A stretch of 64,000 bases of DNA, from contig NC_067203.1 of NCBI RefSeq assembly GCF_026262505.1, positions 21,557,411 through 21,621,410 on the forward strand, in the 5' to 3' direction. Each line of letters begins with the position of its first letter. Within the stretch, counting starts at the first letter, position 1. This document shows, piece after piece, positions 28,699 to 37,693 of the stretch. Source of the stretch: Trichomonas vaginalis G3 (Eukaryota; Parabasalia; Trichomonadida; Trichomonadidae). The position numbers were made by a program, and so were the translations under genes. Under the pieces are notes generated by a model. It was given only the letters and a program-made list of their open reading frames with translations. It was not told where the DNA came from and did not search any database.

Positions 28699-29652
28699 TC
28701 GTCATTTTCAACTTCTTTAGCATATTCGTCAGGAGTTGTCTTATATTTGTTAGGAACTGTCTTTGAAAGTATACCACCTTGAACTTTGACAAGTTTGAAA
28801 CGAGGTCTGACAATAGTCGTTTTATCTTCTGCTTGCAGTGTGTACATTTTGCCATGTTTGCCTAAAACTTCATAATATTCTCTTGTATACTTTCTTCTAT
28901 TTTTACGAACACGAATGTGAGTACCTGTCGAGTTCCCATTGTTGTCATAGTCAATAGTATTTTCATATGGGTCGCGTTTAGGTATTTCTATTTTTACTTT
29001 GTCACCTTTCTTAAGTTTGAAGCCTGGCATTCTTTCTTGTTTGTCTCTTTTGACTAAACTATTAAATATATAGTCTTTCTCTAAGTCGGGTTGTTTTTCA
29101 TTTCTTCGGGGAGTGGTTTCCCAAACCTTTTTGTTTACGGTTATTGTAAATATTTAAAACTTGTCTCATCTTTGCCATGGAGAAATGTCTATATTTGTCG
29201 TCATATGACATTTCATCTACTTCACCACCTTGTGGTTGGTTTAAGTCTCTTAAGATTTTTATACAACTGTCAATGACACCAAGAGCAGAATGGTTTTGGT
29301 CGACAATGAAATATTGGTTTACATTTTTTGAACGCAGATAGTTTTTAATATCGTCTGATTTGAAAGAACTTTCACAGTCAGATGTCAGTTTTGTTGGATG
29401 GTATTTGTCAACGAATATTGTCAAAGCAGTTTTCACATCTAAAATATTTTTGGACTGTAATGGTATGGCTTCACAGTATCTTGTGTTTTGACCAACAAAT
29501 ATTAGCCAGTATGGTGGTCCGTCTTCTCTATACCTCGGAATGTTTTCCAAGATATCCATAAACCAAGCATTTGGTGTTGAACTAAAGATTTTTACCATGA
29601 GTGCTTTCTTTGTTGCTTTAGAAACATAGGGGTCCTTGTTTGGATTCGTCAT
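28695..29652 (-). pseudogene. retrovirus-like integrase, left-arm copy with 1-base deletion
   Basis: Equivalent to the intact 41272-42231 gene. A run of five C in that gene is four here (about 29107-29112), so the frame stops at HSPKK; the C-terminal DNA-binding domain remains open from 28695 to 29030. All catalytic residues are on the 5' side of the break. The right-arm copy can supply the enzyme. Confidence 0.85.
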
Positions 29653-29669
29653 TTTTTAACCCATAAGAA
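29653..29669. promoter_or_regulatory. 17-bp bidirectional promoter (integrase / 133-aa gene)
   Basis: TTTTTAACCCATAAGAA separates two divergent ATGs. Same spacing at 41255-41271 and 50891-50907. Confidence 0.55.
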
Positions 29670-30071
29670 ATGGGTTTATTTGGCGCATTAGCAGGAGTTG
29701 CATCCAGATTTTTGCCCGCAGTGGGAACACTAGCCAGAGGTGCATTTGGAATTGGAAGGAAGATTTTGAGTACATTAGGTATACTGAAAGAGAAAGCACA
29801 ACCTATTATACAAACTGTACAGAAAGGTTGGGAGGTAGCACGAGATGCAGCAAATCTTATTCCAAATCCTGAAACAAGAGGAAAAGTTCAAGGATGGATG
29901 GACAATGTAGGAAGAGAAGCAGGAAACTACTATAACAAAGCAAATGACTACTATAACCAAGCAGGGCACTATATGGACCAAGGTGAAAGATTCTTTAACA
30001 GAGGATATAACCATGCACAACAGTGGGTAAACAATAACCAACCTCAACCGCCTCAAACTTGGGGAATGTAA
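29670..30071 (+). CDS. 133-aa amphipathic protein, possible membrane-lytic virion protein
   Basis: Begins MGLFGALAGVASRFLPAVGT, a glycine/alanine-rich hydrophobic helix with a match to the N-myristoylation pattern (Gly2, Ala6). A basic helix follows (RKILSTLGILKEKAQPIIQT), then a tyrosine/asparagine-rich repeat (YYNKANDYYNQAGHYMDQGE) and a Gln/Pro tail. The architecture suggests a pVI-like membrane-disrupting or membrane-anchoring capsid protein, by inference. Intact copies at 40853-41254 and 50489-50890; broken at 58505. Confidence 0.65.
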   Translation: MGLFGALAGVASRFLPAVGTLARGAFGIGRKILSTLGILKEKAQPIIQTVQKGWEVARDAANLIPNPETRGKVQGWMDNVGREAGNYYNKANDYYNQAGHYMDQGERFFNRGYNHAQQWVNNNQPQPPQTWGM

Positions 30072-30090
30072 AGTTTTTTACTGAGATGAA

Positions 30091-30246
30091 ATGAACAATA
30101 CAGCATTGAGACAAATGGGTTCAAGATGGATTTGTCGACTTCCAGCAGTTACACAACCACGTGTTTGTCAAGTTCTTCCTATACCTCAGGAAGTTTTAGA
30201 CCGACTTAAAAAACCTAAACAACCAGTTGAAAACAAACCAAACTAA
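30091..30246 (+). CDS. 51-aa conserved small protein
   Basis: Starts after TTTTTTACTGAGATGAA, the same leader as the next gene. The peptide (MNNTALRQMGSRWICRLPAV, ending VLDRLKKPKQPVENKPN) has two Cys and a basic tail. Present at 40678-40833 (same length), 50317-50469 (one codon shorter) and 58333-58486 (frameshifted). In-frame codon loss in one copy argues that it is translated. Function unknown. Confidence 0.6.
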   Translation: MNNTALRQMGSRWICRLPAVTQPRVCQVLPIPQEVLDRLKKPKQPVENKPN

Positions 30247-30265
30247 AATTTTTTACTGAGATGAA

Positions 30266-30832
30266 ATGACCGAAGAAGTTGAAACGGTAGATTTGACACC
30301 ACAAACAAAAAGTTCAGAACCATTGTCAAAACCTGTCAAAGAACTTACAGATGAAGAGAAAAATTCAATAATAGAAAGTGCCAGGTCTGGAAATACAAAC
30401 CCTAACTATAAAGTCACTTTTCATAGAAATGGAACGGCTAGTATCTCAAAAAAGAAACAGACTCTCACAAATAAAATATTGAAGTCTGAAGGAGCTTTCG
30501 AGACAACAGATGGAAAAGTTTACTTCACTGACCATCAGTTCATTATAGAACATCTCATTGACTTAGAGTCGAAATATTCTAAACTTTACAACAAACACAA
30601 AAAGTTGAAAGGAAAACAAAAACAAATGGCATATGATATTTATGAAGATGTTAACGACACAACCATACCTGCAAGTGAGGTAAAGTCAGAGGAACCGAAA
30701 AGTGACGAAAAACCGATAGAAGAAGGGAAGCCAAAAACTGAAGATAAACCAAAACCAAAGTTTAGTCAACCTTCATTAGCTGGTATGGGTTGGCGTCAAA
30801 GGCTTCTGGTAGCTGGTGGTTACGTAAAGTAA
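30266..30832 (+). CDS. 188-aa conserved arm protein, unknown function
   Basis: Acidic Thr/Ser start (MTEEVETVDLTPQTKSSEPL), a helical middle with a lysine-rich coiled coil (LESKYSKLYNKHKKLKGKQK), a disordered Lys/Glu/Pro stretch, and a C-terminal SLAGMGWRQRLLVAGGYVK motif kept in all copies. Copies at 40074-40658 and 49713-50297 are 194 aa; this one lacks six residues in the disordered part. The conserved end may be a protein-binding or targeting signal. Confidence 0.65.
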   Translation: MTEEVETVDLTPQTKSSEPLSKPVKELTDEEKNSIIESARSGNTNPNYKVTFHRNGTASISKKKQTLTNKILKSEGAFETTDGKVYFTDHQFIIEHLIDLESKYSKLYNKHKKLKGKQKQMAYDIYEDVNDTTIPASEVKSEEPKSDEKPIEEGKPKTEDKPKPKFSQPSLAGMGWRQRLLVAGGYVK

Positions 30833-30879
30833 AGAAAAAAATATTTTTTTAAAAAATATATTTTTTTATTTTATTTGAA

Positions 30880-31464
30880 ATGTACGCTGAGTTTGTTGGA
30901 ACAGACCGTTGGAAAACTTGTTTGTTAGATGAGAAATATGAAATTCACTGTTGTGAGTCATTTGAAGTCAGAAACAAAAAGACAAAAAGAGTTTTAAGCG
31001 GATGGGAGCAAAAAGACGGATATGCTGATATGAAGATGGGTGGAAAACACTATCTTAAACATGTTGTCATTGCAACTCATTTTATACCGAACCCTAACAA
31101 TTTACCTTTTGTAGACCATATAAACCGTATAAGAAACGACAATAGACTTGAAAATTTACGTTGGGTTACTCGTTCTGAAAACAATAAGAACAAAGGCAAA
31201 TTTGGAGATATAGTATTCGAATTTGTCGACGAACTAGAAGATGAAGCAATTGAAATTACAGACTATGGCAAGCATACGTTTGAGTTTTACTACTATAGCG
31301 AAGAACAAGACTCTTTCTACTTTTATACCGGTGTAAACTATAGAAAATTACAAGTATGTTTTACTAAGGCGGGCTATGCTCATGTAAACGCTAGAGATAC
31401 AGATGGAAAATACGTTCAAATACTTCTTAACAAATTCAAGAAGCTATATGGCATACCATTTTAA
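30880..31464 (+). CDS. HNH homing-type endonuclease
   Basis: 194 aa. The HNH_3 pattern is clear: HVVIATHFIPNPNNLPFVDH, INRIRNDNRLENLRWVTRSE, N. The preceding segment (WKTCLLDEKYEIHCCESFEV, TKRVLSGWEQKDGYADMKMG) is NUMOD4-like. A C-terminal domain of about 90 residues (TFEFYYYSEEQDSFYFYTGV) may bind DNA. The copy at 39442-40026 differs at several residues in the NUMOD4-like part, more than other arm genes. The start follows a long T/A tract. Confidence 0.8.
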   Translation: MYAEFVGTDRWKTCLLDEKYEIHCCESFEVRNKKTKRVLSGWEQKDGYADMKMGGKHYLKHVVIATHFIPNPNNLPFVDHINRIRNDNRLENLRWVTRSENNKNKGKFGDIVFEFVDELEDEAIEITDYGKHTFEFYYYSEEQDSFYFYTGVNYRKLQVCFTKAGYAHVNARDTDGKYVQILLNKFKKLYGIPF

Positions 31465-31489
31465 AACAGTATATTTTTACATATATTAA

Positions 31490-31636
31490 ATGCTTCGGGT
31501 TGAAAAACAAAGAACAAAAGTAGCAGATACAAAACAAACATTTTATGAGCTTACAAAGGGTGTTATGAATGAATTCAGCAACATACATCCTGACCTCGTT
31601 CATTTTGTTGCTAAATTCAGTAAAAATATATTTTAG
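31490..31636 (+). pseudogene. truncated paralog of the 48257-type protein (N-terminal 48 codons)
   Basis: Starts in the standard context (TATTTTTACATATATTAA) with MLRVEKQRTKVADTKQ, nearly the N-terminus of the 48257-48907 protein (MLQVEKQRTKVVDTKP). It loses similarity after about 16 codons and stops inside an AAAATATATTTTAG box. The left arm has been cut here and joined to the repeat block. Confidence 0.7.
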
Positions 31637-31899
31637 GTGAAGAGGTGAGATTTCACCTCTTTTTTCACCTGTTTTTTCACCCTCATGAATTTTCATGAAT
31701 TTTGTGCTGAATTCGACAAAAATGAGTTTTTGGTTGAAAGAATACGGTGGAGCCAAAAGTGGCTCGACCTCAAAACAAGCATTTTGTGAAGAATATACCA
31801 ACCCGCGGAATTCGGCGGGTTGCTTTTTATACAAAGTTCAACAGGTGAATTTTCATGAATTTCCTTAAGATAGAAAAAAAGTGAGTTAAAATGAGATGT
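31637..31899. repeat. intergenic hairpin modules
   Basis: GGTGAAGAGGTGAGATTTCACC...TTCACC hairpin (a different arm sequence on the same scaffold as the GGGTAGAA modules), a GGAGCCAAAAGTGGCTC stem and the 65-bp KilA loop cassette (31780-31845) with a one-mismatch CCCGCGGAATTCGGCGGG stem. No gene. Confidence 0.8.
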
Positions 31900-32265
31900 T
31901 TACTGAACTGGCTGAATGCCGCCTTCTGTAGTTATGTAGAATGGTTGACCAGAGAAGTGGAACAGTGCTCTGAGAATTTGTATAATTCGTGGAATTGGAC
32001 TCTCTCTGTTTGGTATTTTTATCCAAGGACGCTTGGCAAAGAACTTAACAAGAGCTTCTCTTTTGGCGTCCTTTATGTCGTCGAAAGGAGTGTTTTCTGG
32101 TATTTGAATTGGAATTCCGGTTTCAATTTCGATTTTCAGCGCACCTCTTCCAGACAACCAGAAGCCGAGGGACTTGTTGGCTTTGTCCTTGCCCAAATAC
32201 TGCTTAACAACTTCATTTATCTCTATAAGGTAAATTGCCTCATCTAATGGCTCGATGTTGTCCAT
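31900..32265 (-). CDS. 121-aa protein of unknown function
   Basis: ATG 32265 (MDNIEPLDEAIYLIEINEVV). Central GFWLSGRGALKIEIETGIPI and a basic helix KDAKREALVKFFAKRPWIKI. A 33-codon relative of the first part is at 36821-36922 (ELDPLDEAIYLIEINELVKD). Each lies immediately beside a 21/22-bp repeat array, with the gene start facing the array. No family recognised; the repeated association with the arrays is the only clue. Confidence 0.5.
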   Translation of the reverse strand: MDNIEPLDEAIYLIEINEVVKQYLGKDKANKSLGFWLSGRGALKIEIETGIPIQIPENTPFDDIKDAKREALVKFFAKRPWIKIPNRESPIPRIIQILRALFHFSGQPFYITTEGGIQPVQ

Positions 32266-32269
32266 TGTA

Positions 32270-32690
32270 CTTTTTCAGAACAATACTTGTACTGTTTCAG
32301 AACAATACTTGTACTTTTTCAGAACAAGACTTGTACTTTTTCAGAACAAGACTTGTACTTTTTCAGAACAATACTTGTACTTTTTCAGAACAATACTTGT
32401 ACTTTTTCAGAACAAGACTTGTACTTTTTCAGAACAAATTTCCCGTAAAAGCTCTCAATTTGTGAGAAAAATTTTCTGTTTCAGAACAAGACTTGTACTT
32501 TTTCAGAACAATACTTGTACTGTTTCAGAACAATACTTGTACTTTTTCAGAACAAGACTTGCACTGCTTCAGAACAATATTTGTACTGTTTCAGAACAAT
32601 ATTTGTACTGTTTCAAGACAATATTTGTACTGTTTCAAGACAATATTTGCACTGCTTCAGAACAATATTTGTACTTTTTCAAGACAATGT
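32270..32690. repeat. 22-bp tandem repeat array (TTGTACTTTTTCAGAACAAT type)
   Basis: About 18 units, each with an ACAA-TAC/GAC-TTGT dyad. A unique spacer lies at 32430-32475. Variants GTACTGTTTCAGAACAA and CACTGCTTCAGAACAA occur. All frames are open because the unit lacks stops; the ORFs are artefacts. The right border is the GTCCGACGGTTAAGCC/CACAAACGAATGTCCGACG box. Confidence 0.9.
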
Positions 32691-32763
32691 CCGACGGTTA
32701 AGCCACAAACGAATGTCCGACGGTTAAGCCAAAAATATTTTTTATTTTTATTGTAAGAACAGT

Positions 32764-33431
32764 ATGTCAGTCGAAGCAAAAACGTTCACGAACAAATCTA
32801 ATGGCGAAACATTCACAAAAGGCACTTACAACGGTATTGAAGTCTTACGTAGAGACAAGGATGGTTATATAAATGTAACAAATATGTGTCAGCAGTTTAG
32901 GAAAGACTTTAGAAAGTTGTTGGAAAATAAGTCCTGGGAAGAGTATTATACGGCATTTTGTGAAGAATATACCAACCGCCGGAATTCCGACGGTTGCTTT
33001 TTATACAAAGTTCATGCAGGAATTCCTGATGAAATCAAACAGGTTAGAGGAACGTATGTAGACCCAAGACTCGTAAACTATATATTGCAATGTGGGCTTC
33101 TCCAAAATATTGTATAGCAGTTGGAAAAATTCTGGACTCCATAGACAAGAAAGTTCATGAGAAGTTAGATGAAGAAGAAGAACTCGAAGATACAGTAGAA
33201 AATGCTAAACCTTTGTTCGAAGAAGAAGTTAGAAAAATGCATGAAAAACAAATAGAACATGAACGTGAGATATGTTCTGGTTATAGAGACTCTCCATACG
33301 AACTAGACCAATGGGAACAAGAAGATTTAAAGAGAGAATTTAGAGAATATGAACTCGCTAAGATAGCATTAGAAGCTGCAGAAGAGAAGTTAAAAGCTTG
33401 GGGTTGTTTTGTACAAAAATATTGTGAGTAA
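32764..33431 (+). pseudogene. KilA-N domain protein, frameshifted
   Basis: Paralog of 22083-22745 with about 95% identity. A 2-base insertion near 33086 (TATATATTGC against TATATAGC) breaks the frame just before the AMWASPKYC helix. The loop cassette reads TNRRNSDGCFLYK here, with one mismatch in the DNA palindrome. The C-terminal tail (33090-33431) remains open. Confidence 0.85.
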
Positions 33432-33786
33432 ATGAACCATTTTGTTGCTGAATTCAATAAAAATATATTTTAGGGTAGAAGGTTAGATATAACCTGTTTT
33501 CTAACCTCTTTTCTACCCTCTTGAATTTTCATGAATTTCATCGTAAATGTTTTGTCAAGACTTCTTCATAAATGTTTTGTCAAACATGAACGTAAATGTT
33601 TTGTCAAGACTTCTTCATCGTAATGAGTGTAAAGGACCCAAAAATATATTTTAGGGTAGAAGGGTAGCTCTACCCTCTTTTCTACCCTCTTTTCTACCCT
33701 CTTGAATTTTCATGAATTTTCCCGAAATAAAAAATAAAACTAACTTTATTTTATTTATTTTTTTTATTTTGTATAAAAAAATAAAA
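33432..33786. repeat. intergenic hairpin modules
   Basis: Two AAAATATATTTTAGGGTAG modules (33464, 33643). The second has arms GGGTAGAAGGGTAG/CTACCC instead of GGTTAGA/TCTAACC. TCGTAAATGTTTTGTCAAGA spacers lie between. A T-rich stretch (33740-33785) precedes the next ATG. Confidence 0.8.
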
Positions 33787-35091
33787 ATGTCAACAATCGG
33801 CACAACAACAATTCAAACAACTACAGCACCAAACTCTTTAGTCATGAACCCAACTTCAATGTTAGTAGAGATGAAAAGCTTCATTCCTTCTTCATATACT
33901 TTCGAAACAAAAATCCAGAAGATAAAGCAAGAACTTTTAACAAGTAATTTAGACTGTAGTGCGAAAGATGAAACAAATGAACAGTATCTTTATGAAATGC
34001 AGGATATTATTGACCATCTACCTAAACTTCCTGAAATACAACAACAAAAACTAACCATTCCCGAATTTGACGAAATAGAAGTCAGACTGACTGACTCAGT
34101 AGAAATAAAGAAGTTCATACGAAAGGTAAACTATGAATTCCTTGGATTTCATTGCAACCACAAAGTCATGGACATTGACCTTTACAAATCCGAAGAATTT
34201 AAGACCTACGACAACTTTGTTTCGTTAGTTGCAAAATGTGTTTGGGAAATAAGAGATAAAGATAGTAGGGGTAAGGTATGGAACGAACAAATAAAACCCG
34301 CTATGTTCGAGATGAAGAAAACCATTGACGCCTTAGTCATACTAGCAGGTAAGATTTCAATGTACAATGCTAAAATGAACCCACAATGTTCAAAATGTAA
34401 AGCAGCAATGAGGAAATATAACTACTCCGTCAAAGAGATAGAAAGAATGAGAAACGACTATGCAGATTTAAAGACAGAAATGTCAAACAATGAGTTTGAA
34501 ACAGTTGGAAAGATAGACAATGACACCAAAGTGGTTAGAATAGGTGATTTAAACGTAAGATACTCAAAGAAATACAACAAATATTCTTTGTCAGACATTT
34601 TATCTCCATCTGGAAAGAAAGCAAAGGACTGGGTTAGAATTGCTTCTAGTCAGAAAATTTTGACAAGAAATCCTGAGCTTATGATATCGGTAAGATTCTA
34701 TGGAACTACAGCATATCTCATCGACAAAAGTCTTATACCAATAGTTTTGTTATGGTTAGACCCAGTTGTTGGATATAATTTCATAACATATGGTTCGTTC
34801 GACTCAGAACGTTGCAGTGAAGGCTTACTTTACATCGTTCAGAAACCGAAGGACTTCAATACAAAGAGATATAAGATAGGAAGAACATTTAATATAACTC
34901 AAAGATATGACAGTACAGTCAATAGAGTCAAGGTTGTGTTGGTTAACGATATGAGAGCTGCAGAAACAGAACTACTTGAAAAGTTTGAGAAAATGTATGG
35001 TGCTCCCATAAAAGGTAAAGAAACGTTTGAAGTAGATGAGATAGATAAAGCTATAAAATTATTTGACGAAGTTGCTGAAAAATACATGTAA
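33787..35091 (+). CDS. fusion: helical accessory protein plus KilA-N-like/GIY-YIG nuclease
   Basis: 434 aa from ATG 33787 (MSTIGTTTIQTTTAPNSLVM). Residues 1-about 232 correspond to the first three quarters of the 20926-21822 protein, ending at MRNDYADLKTE. The rest, from MSNNEFETVGKIDND, is the whole 18945-19556 protein including YKIGRTFN and KETFEVDE. The retained internal Met marks the junction. The deleted part would contain the last 70 residues of the first protein. The frame is fully open, so a chimera could be made; it is unlikely to be a sequence error. Confidence 0.75.
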   Translation: MSTIGTTTIQTTTAPNSLVMNPTSMLVEMKSFIPSSYTFETKIQKIKQELLTSNLDCSAKDETNEQYLYEMQDIIDHLPKLPEIQQQKLTIPEFDEIEVRLTDSVEIKKFIRKVNYEFLGFHCNHKVMDIDLYKSEEFKTYDNFVSLVAKCVWEIRDKDSRGKVWNEQIKPAMFEMKKTIDALVILAGKISMYNAKMNPQCSKCKAAMRKYNYSVKEIERMRNDYADLKTEMSNNEFETVGKIDNDTKVVRIGDLNVRYSKKYNKYSLSDILSPSGKKAKDWVRIASSQKILTRNPELMISVRFYGTTAYLIDKSLIPIVLLWLDPVVGYNFITYGSFDSERCSEGLLYIVQKPKDFNTKRYKIGRTFNITQRYDSTVNRVKVVLVNDMRAAETELLEKFEKMYGAPIKGKETFEVDEIDKAIKLFDEVAEKYM

Positions 35092-35504
35092 AAATAACGT
35101 TTACCATGTAAAACGCTTATAAAATAACTGGGGTAGAAAAGAGGTTAGAAAACAGGTTATATCTAACCATCTACCCTAAAATATATTTTTTGGTCATTTA
35201 CGCTCATTACGAAGAAGAAGTTTCGACAAAACATATATGAAGAAGTTTCGACAAAACATATATGAAGAAGTCTTGACAAAACATATATGAAGAAGTCTTG
35301 ACAAAACATTTACGATGAAATCATGAAAATTCATGAAAATTCACGAGGGTAGAAAAGAGGTTAGAAAACAGGTTATATCTAACCTTCTACCCTAAAATAT
35401 ATTTTTGCTGAAAAATGACCAAATTTCATGAATTTCCTTAAGATAGAAAAAATAAAGTTAGTTTTTTATAAAATATTTTTTTTATTTTGTATGTAAGAAC
35501 ATAT
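35092..35504. repeat. intergenic hairpin modules
   Basis: Two inverted GGGTAGAAAAGAGGTTAG...TCTAACC-TCTACCC hairpins (35138, 35345) and TATATGAAGAAGTCTTGACA spacers, then a T-rich leader. No gene. Confidence 0.8.
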
Positions 35505-35894
35505 ATGACAACAACAGAGAACACAACAACAGTTATAGTCCATGAAGCTATAAATGAAGAATATGAGTGGGTTCAGTTTAACAAACAGTTACGTCTCATT
35601 CGTTCGGTCAAAGATGACATGTACCAAATGCAAAGTATTTTGACAGCATGTGCTACACCAGATACTAAGAAACCACAAGACTGGTTTGAATTAAATAGCA
35701 CTCATGAACTTTTGAGTGAGTTCGAACATGTAGAACTTAAAAAGATGTACCAAGACAGACAAAACTTACCATCGTATCTAAAAGGTATATATGTTCATAA
35801 GTTCCTAGTTAGTTCAATAGCAATGTGGGCTTCACCTCGCTATGCTTGGTATATTTACAGACTTCTTGACGAAGTTGCTGAAAAATACATGTAA
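35505..35894 (+). CDS. short KilA-N protein with tail borrowed from the GIY-YIG gene
   Basis: 129 aa, ATG 35505 (MTTTENTTTVIVHEAINEEY). The KilA-N domain matches the 17999 and 35984 proteins to WASPRYAWYIYRLLDE, then ends VAEKYM, which is exactly the end of the GIY-YIG proteins (LFDEVAEKYM). The DNA match continues past the stop into the 3' flank (TGTAAAGCGTTTATTTTTGG). Its loop (SEFEHVELKKMYQDRQNLPS) has no hairpin cassette. A recombination at the shared LxDE codons explains the chimera. Confidence 0.7.
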   Translation: MTTTENTTTVIVHEAINEEYEWVQFNKQLRLIRSVKDDMYQMQSILTACATPDTKKPQDWFELNSTHELLSEFEHVELKKMYQDRQNLPSYLKGIYVHKFLVSSIAMWASPRYAWYIYRLLDEVAEKYM

Positions 35895-35983
35895 AGCGTT
35901 TATTTTTGGTCTTTTATACAAGATAGAAAAAATAAAGTTAATTTTATTTTTTTTATTTTTTTATTTTGTATGTAAAGACAGAT

Positions 35984-36810
35984 ATGTCAACAACAGAGAA
36001 CACAACAACAGTTATAGTCCATGAAGCCATAAATGAAGAATACGAGTACATACAGTATAACAAACAGTTACGTCTCATTCGTTCAGTCAAAGATGACATG
36101 TACCAAATGCAAAGTATTTTGAATACTCTTCGTTCTACAAAGCAAGCACGTCATTGGTTTGAAAACCAACAGACAAAAGAACTTTTAGAAGAATTTCCTC
36201 ATATGTTTGCGAGTGGTAGAAAACCGCGGAACGAGATTCCGTACGAAAATCGTAAAAATTTGCCAAATAGTTTGAAAGGATATTATGTTCATAGACTTCT
36301 TGTAAATGCTGTTGCAATGTGGGCTTCGCCTCGTTACGCTTTTATATTTTCATGATGTTAGATGAAATTCATAGACAAGAACGTGAAGAGATGGAAAAGA
36401 AACTTCATGCAAAAGATGAAGTCATTGAAGCAAAAGACAAAACCATACAGAAAAGAATACCACGTTCGGTACCAAAAGGAAAGGAAAAGAACTATAAGTA
36501 TATGATTTATACTGAAGAGATGGAAAATGAAGAAGATAAAGATATGGTTATGTTGCATTTAGTCAGAAGAAACAACAAAAGCTTTTACGACCTTGCTAAG
36601 ATTTACAAATCTGACAGAAATTGGTTCTATCGCGAAAACTTACCGATTTCAATGACACCAAATGAAGATGTGAAACAAATAGTTCAAGATACGTTACCTC
36701 AAACACACTATGATATTAAAGGTTGTACAATACTTACCTTCAAAGAAGATTTGCCATTGTTAAAGGAAAAAATAACAGAGTATTTTGACAACTTTAAACA
36801 AGTAGGGTAA
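35984..36810 (+). pseudogene. KilA-N protein with hairpin-cassette loop, frameshifted
   Basis: ATG 35984 (MSTTENTTTVIVHEAINEEY). The loop before YYVHRLLVNAVAMWASPRYA contains EEFPHMFASGRKPRNEIPYE NRKN, the same residues and frame as the 84-bp units at 19985-20120. A frame change at about 36340 separates this from the coiled coil and C-terminal domain (IPRSVPKGKEKNYKYM to 36810), which match the 17999 protein. Confidence 0.8.
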
Positions 36811-36820
36811 ATTTCAATCT

Positions 36821-36922
36821 TTATTTTTCAAGCTTGCCTTTTACATTCTGCCTGAGGAAGTCTTTAACAAGCTCGTTAATTTCAATTAGATAAATTGCTT
36901 CGTCTAAGGGGTCAAGCTCCAT
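36821..36922 (-). pseudogene. 33-codon relative of the 121-aa protein
   Basis: ATG 36922 reads MELDPLDEAIYLIEINELVK then DFLRQNVKGKLEK and a stop. The first 20 residues match 31900-32265. Probably a truncated copy; it could be a micro-ORF. It borders the 21-bp array. Confidence 0.5.
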
Positions 36923-36929
36923 ACTGAGT

Positions 36930-37490
36930 CAGTACAATATTGTACTTTTTCAAGACAATGTTGTATAAATTCAGTACAATATTGTACTTTTTCAAGACAA
37001 TGTTGTATAAATTCAGTACAATATTGTACTTTTTCAGAACAATGTTGTATAAATTCAGAACAATGTTGTATAAATTCAGTACAATGTCTCTCAAATTTGA
37101 GTACGGCTGTACTTTTTCAGAACAAGTCTTGAACTTTTTCAGAACAATGTTGTACTTTTTCAAGACAATGTTGTACTTTTTCAAGACAATGTTGTACTTT
37201 TTCAAGACAATGTTGTACTTTTTCAGAACAATGTTGTATAAATTCAGTACAATATTGTACTTTTTCAGAACAATGTTGTATAAATTCAGTACAATGTCTC
37301 TCAAATTTGAGTACGGCTGTACTTTTTCAGAACAAGTCTTGAACTTTTTCAGAACAATGTTGTACTTTTTCAAGACAATGTTGTACTTTTTCAAGACAAT
37401 GTTGTACTTTTTCAAGACAATGTTGTACTTTTTCAAGACAATATTGTACTTTTTCAAGACAATATTATATTGTTTCAGAACAAAGACGGT
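36930..37490. repeat. 21-bp tandem repeat array (TTGTACTTTTTCAAGACAATG type)
   Basis: About 26 units including TTGTATAAATTCAGTACAATA variants, with a larger internal duplication (37085-37150 and 37290-37350 share ATGTCTCTCAAATTTGAGTA). Since 21 is a multiple of three, frames on both strands give 7-residue repeats (such as KYNIVLK); I treat these as artefacts. The right border carries the same CACAAACGAATGTCCGACG box as the other arrays. Confidence 0.9.
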
Positions 37491-37504
37491 TAAGACACAA
37501 ACGA

Positions 37505-37693
37505 ATGTCCGACGTACCACCAACCGAGTCCATTCCAAAGCCAGAAGAACCGACAGCCCCAGCACCACAACAGACTAAGACTCAAACTCTTACATTTTTA
37601 CGCTTGACTTTTTACAATTTGAACTTTGTTCGCGTAGATGTGAATTCTGAAAGAAGTATGAGGGTCTTGTATGACTTTGTACTTCTCCCATAG
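37505..37693 (+). CDS. possible 62-aa Pro/Glu-rich protein antisense to the ATPase 3' end
   Basis: Counterpart of 17330-17518: MSDVPPTESIPKPEEPTAPA, same length and stop. Substitutions in the non-overlapping part are conservative in composition. Translation is unproven. Confidence 0.3.
   Translation: MSDVPPTESIPKPEEPTAPAPQQTKTQTLTFLRLTFYNLNFVRVDVNSERSMRVLYDFVLLP

Noticed and set aside
30880-31464. HNH gene as part of an intein or group I intron
   Set aside because: It is a free-standing ORF with its own start context and no splice motifs or interrupted host gene around it.
32235-32756. Overlapping ORFs of FRTILVLFQNNTCTFSEQ type
   Set aside because: Same artefact in the 22-bp array; three frames are equally open.
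36912-37578. Opposed 212-218 codon ORFs with 7-residue repeats (KYNIVLK / FFKTMLY)
   Set aside because: Product of a 21-bp repeat without stops on either strand. The ends read into antisense of other features.
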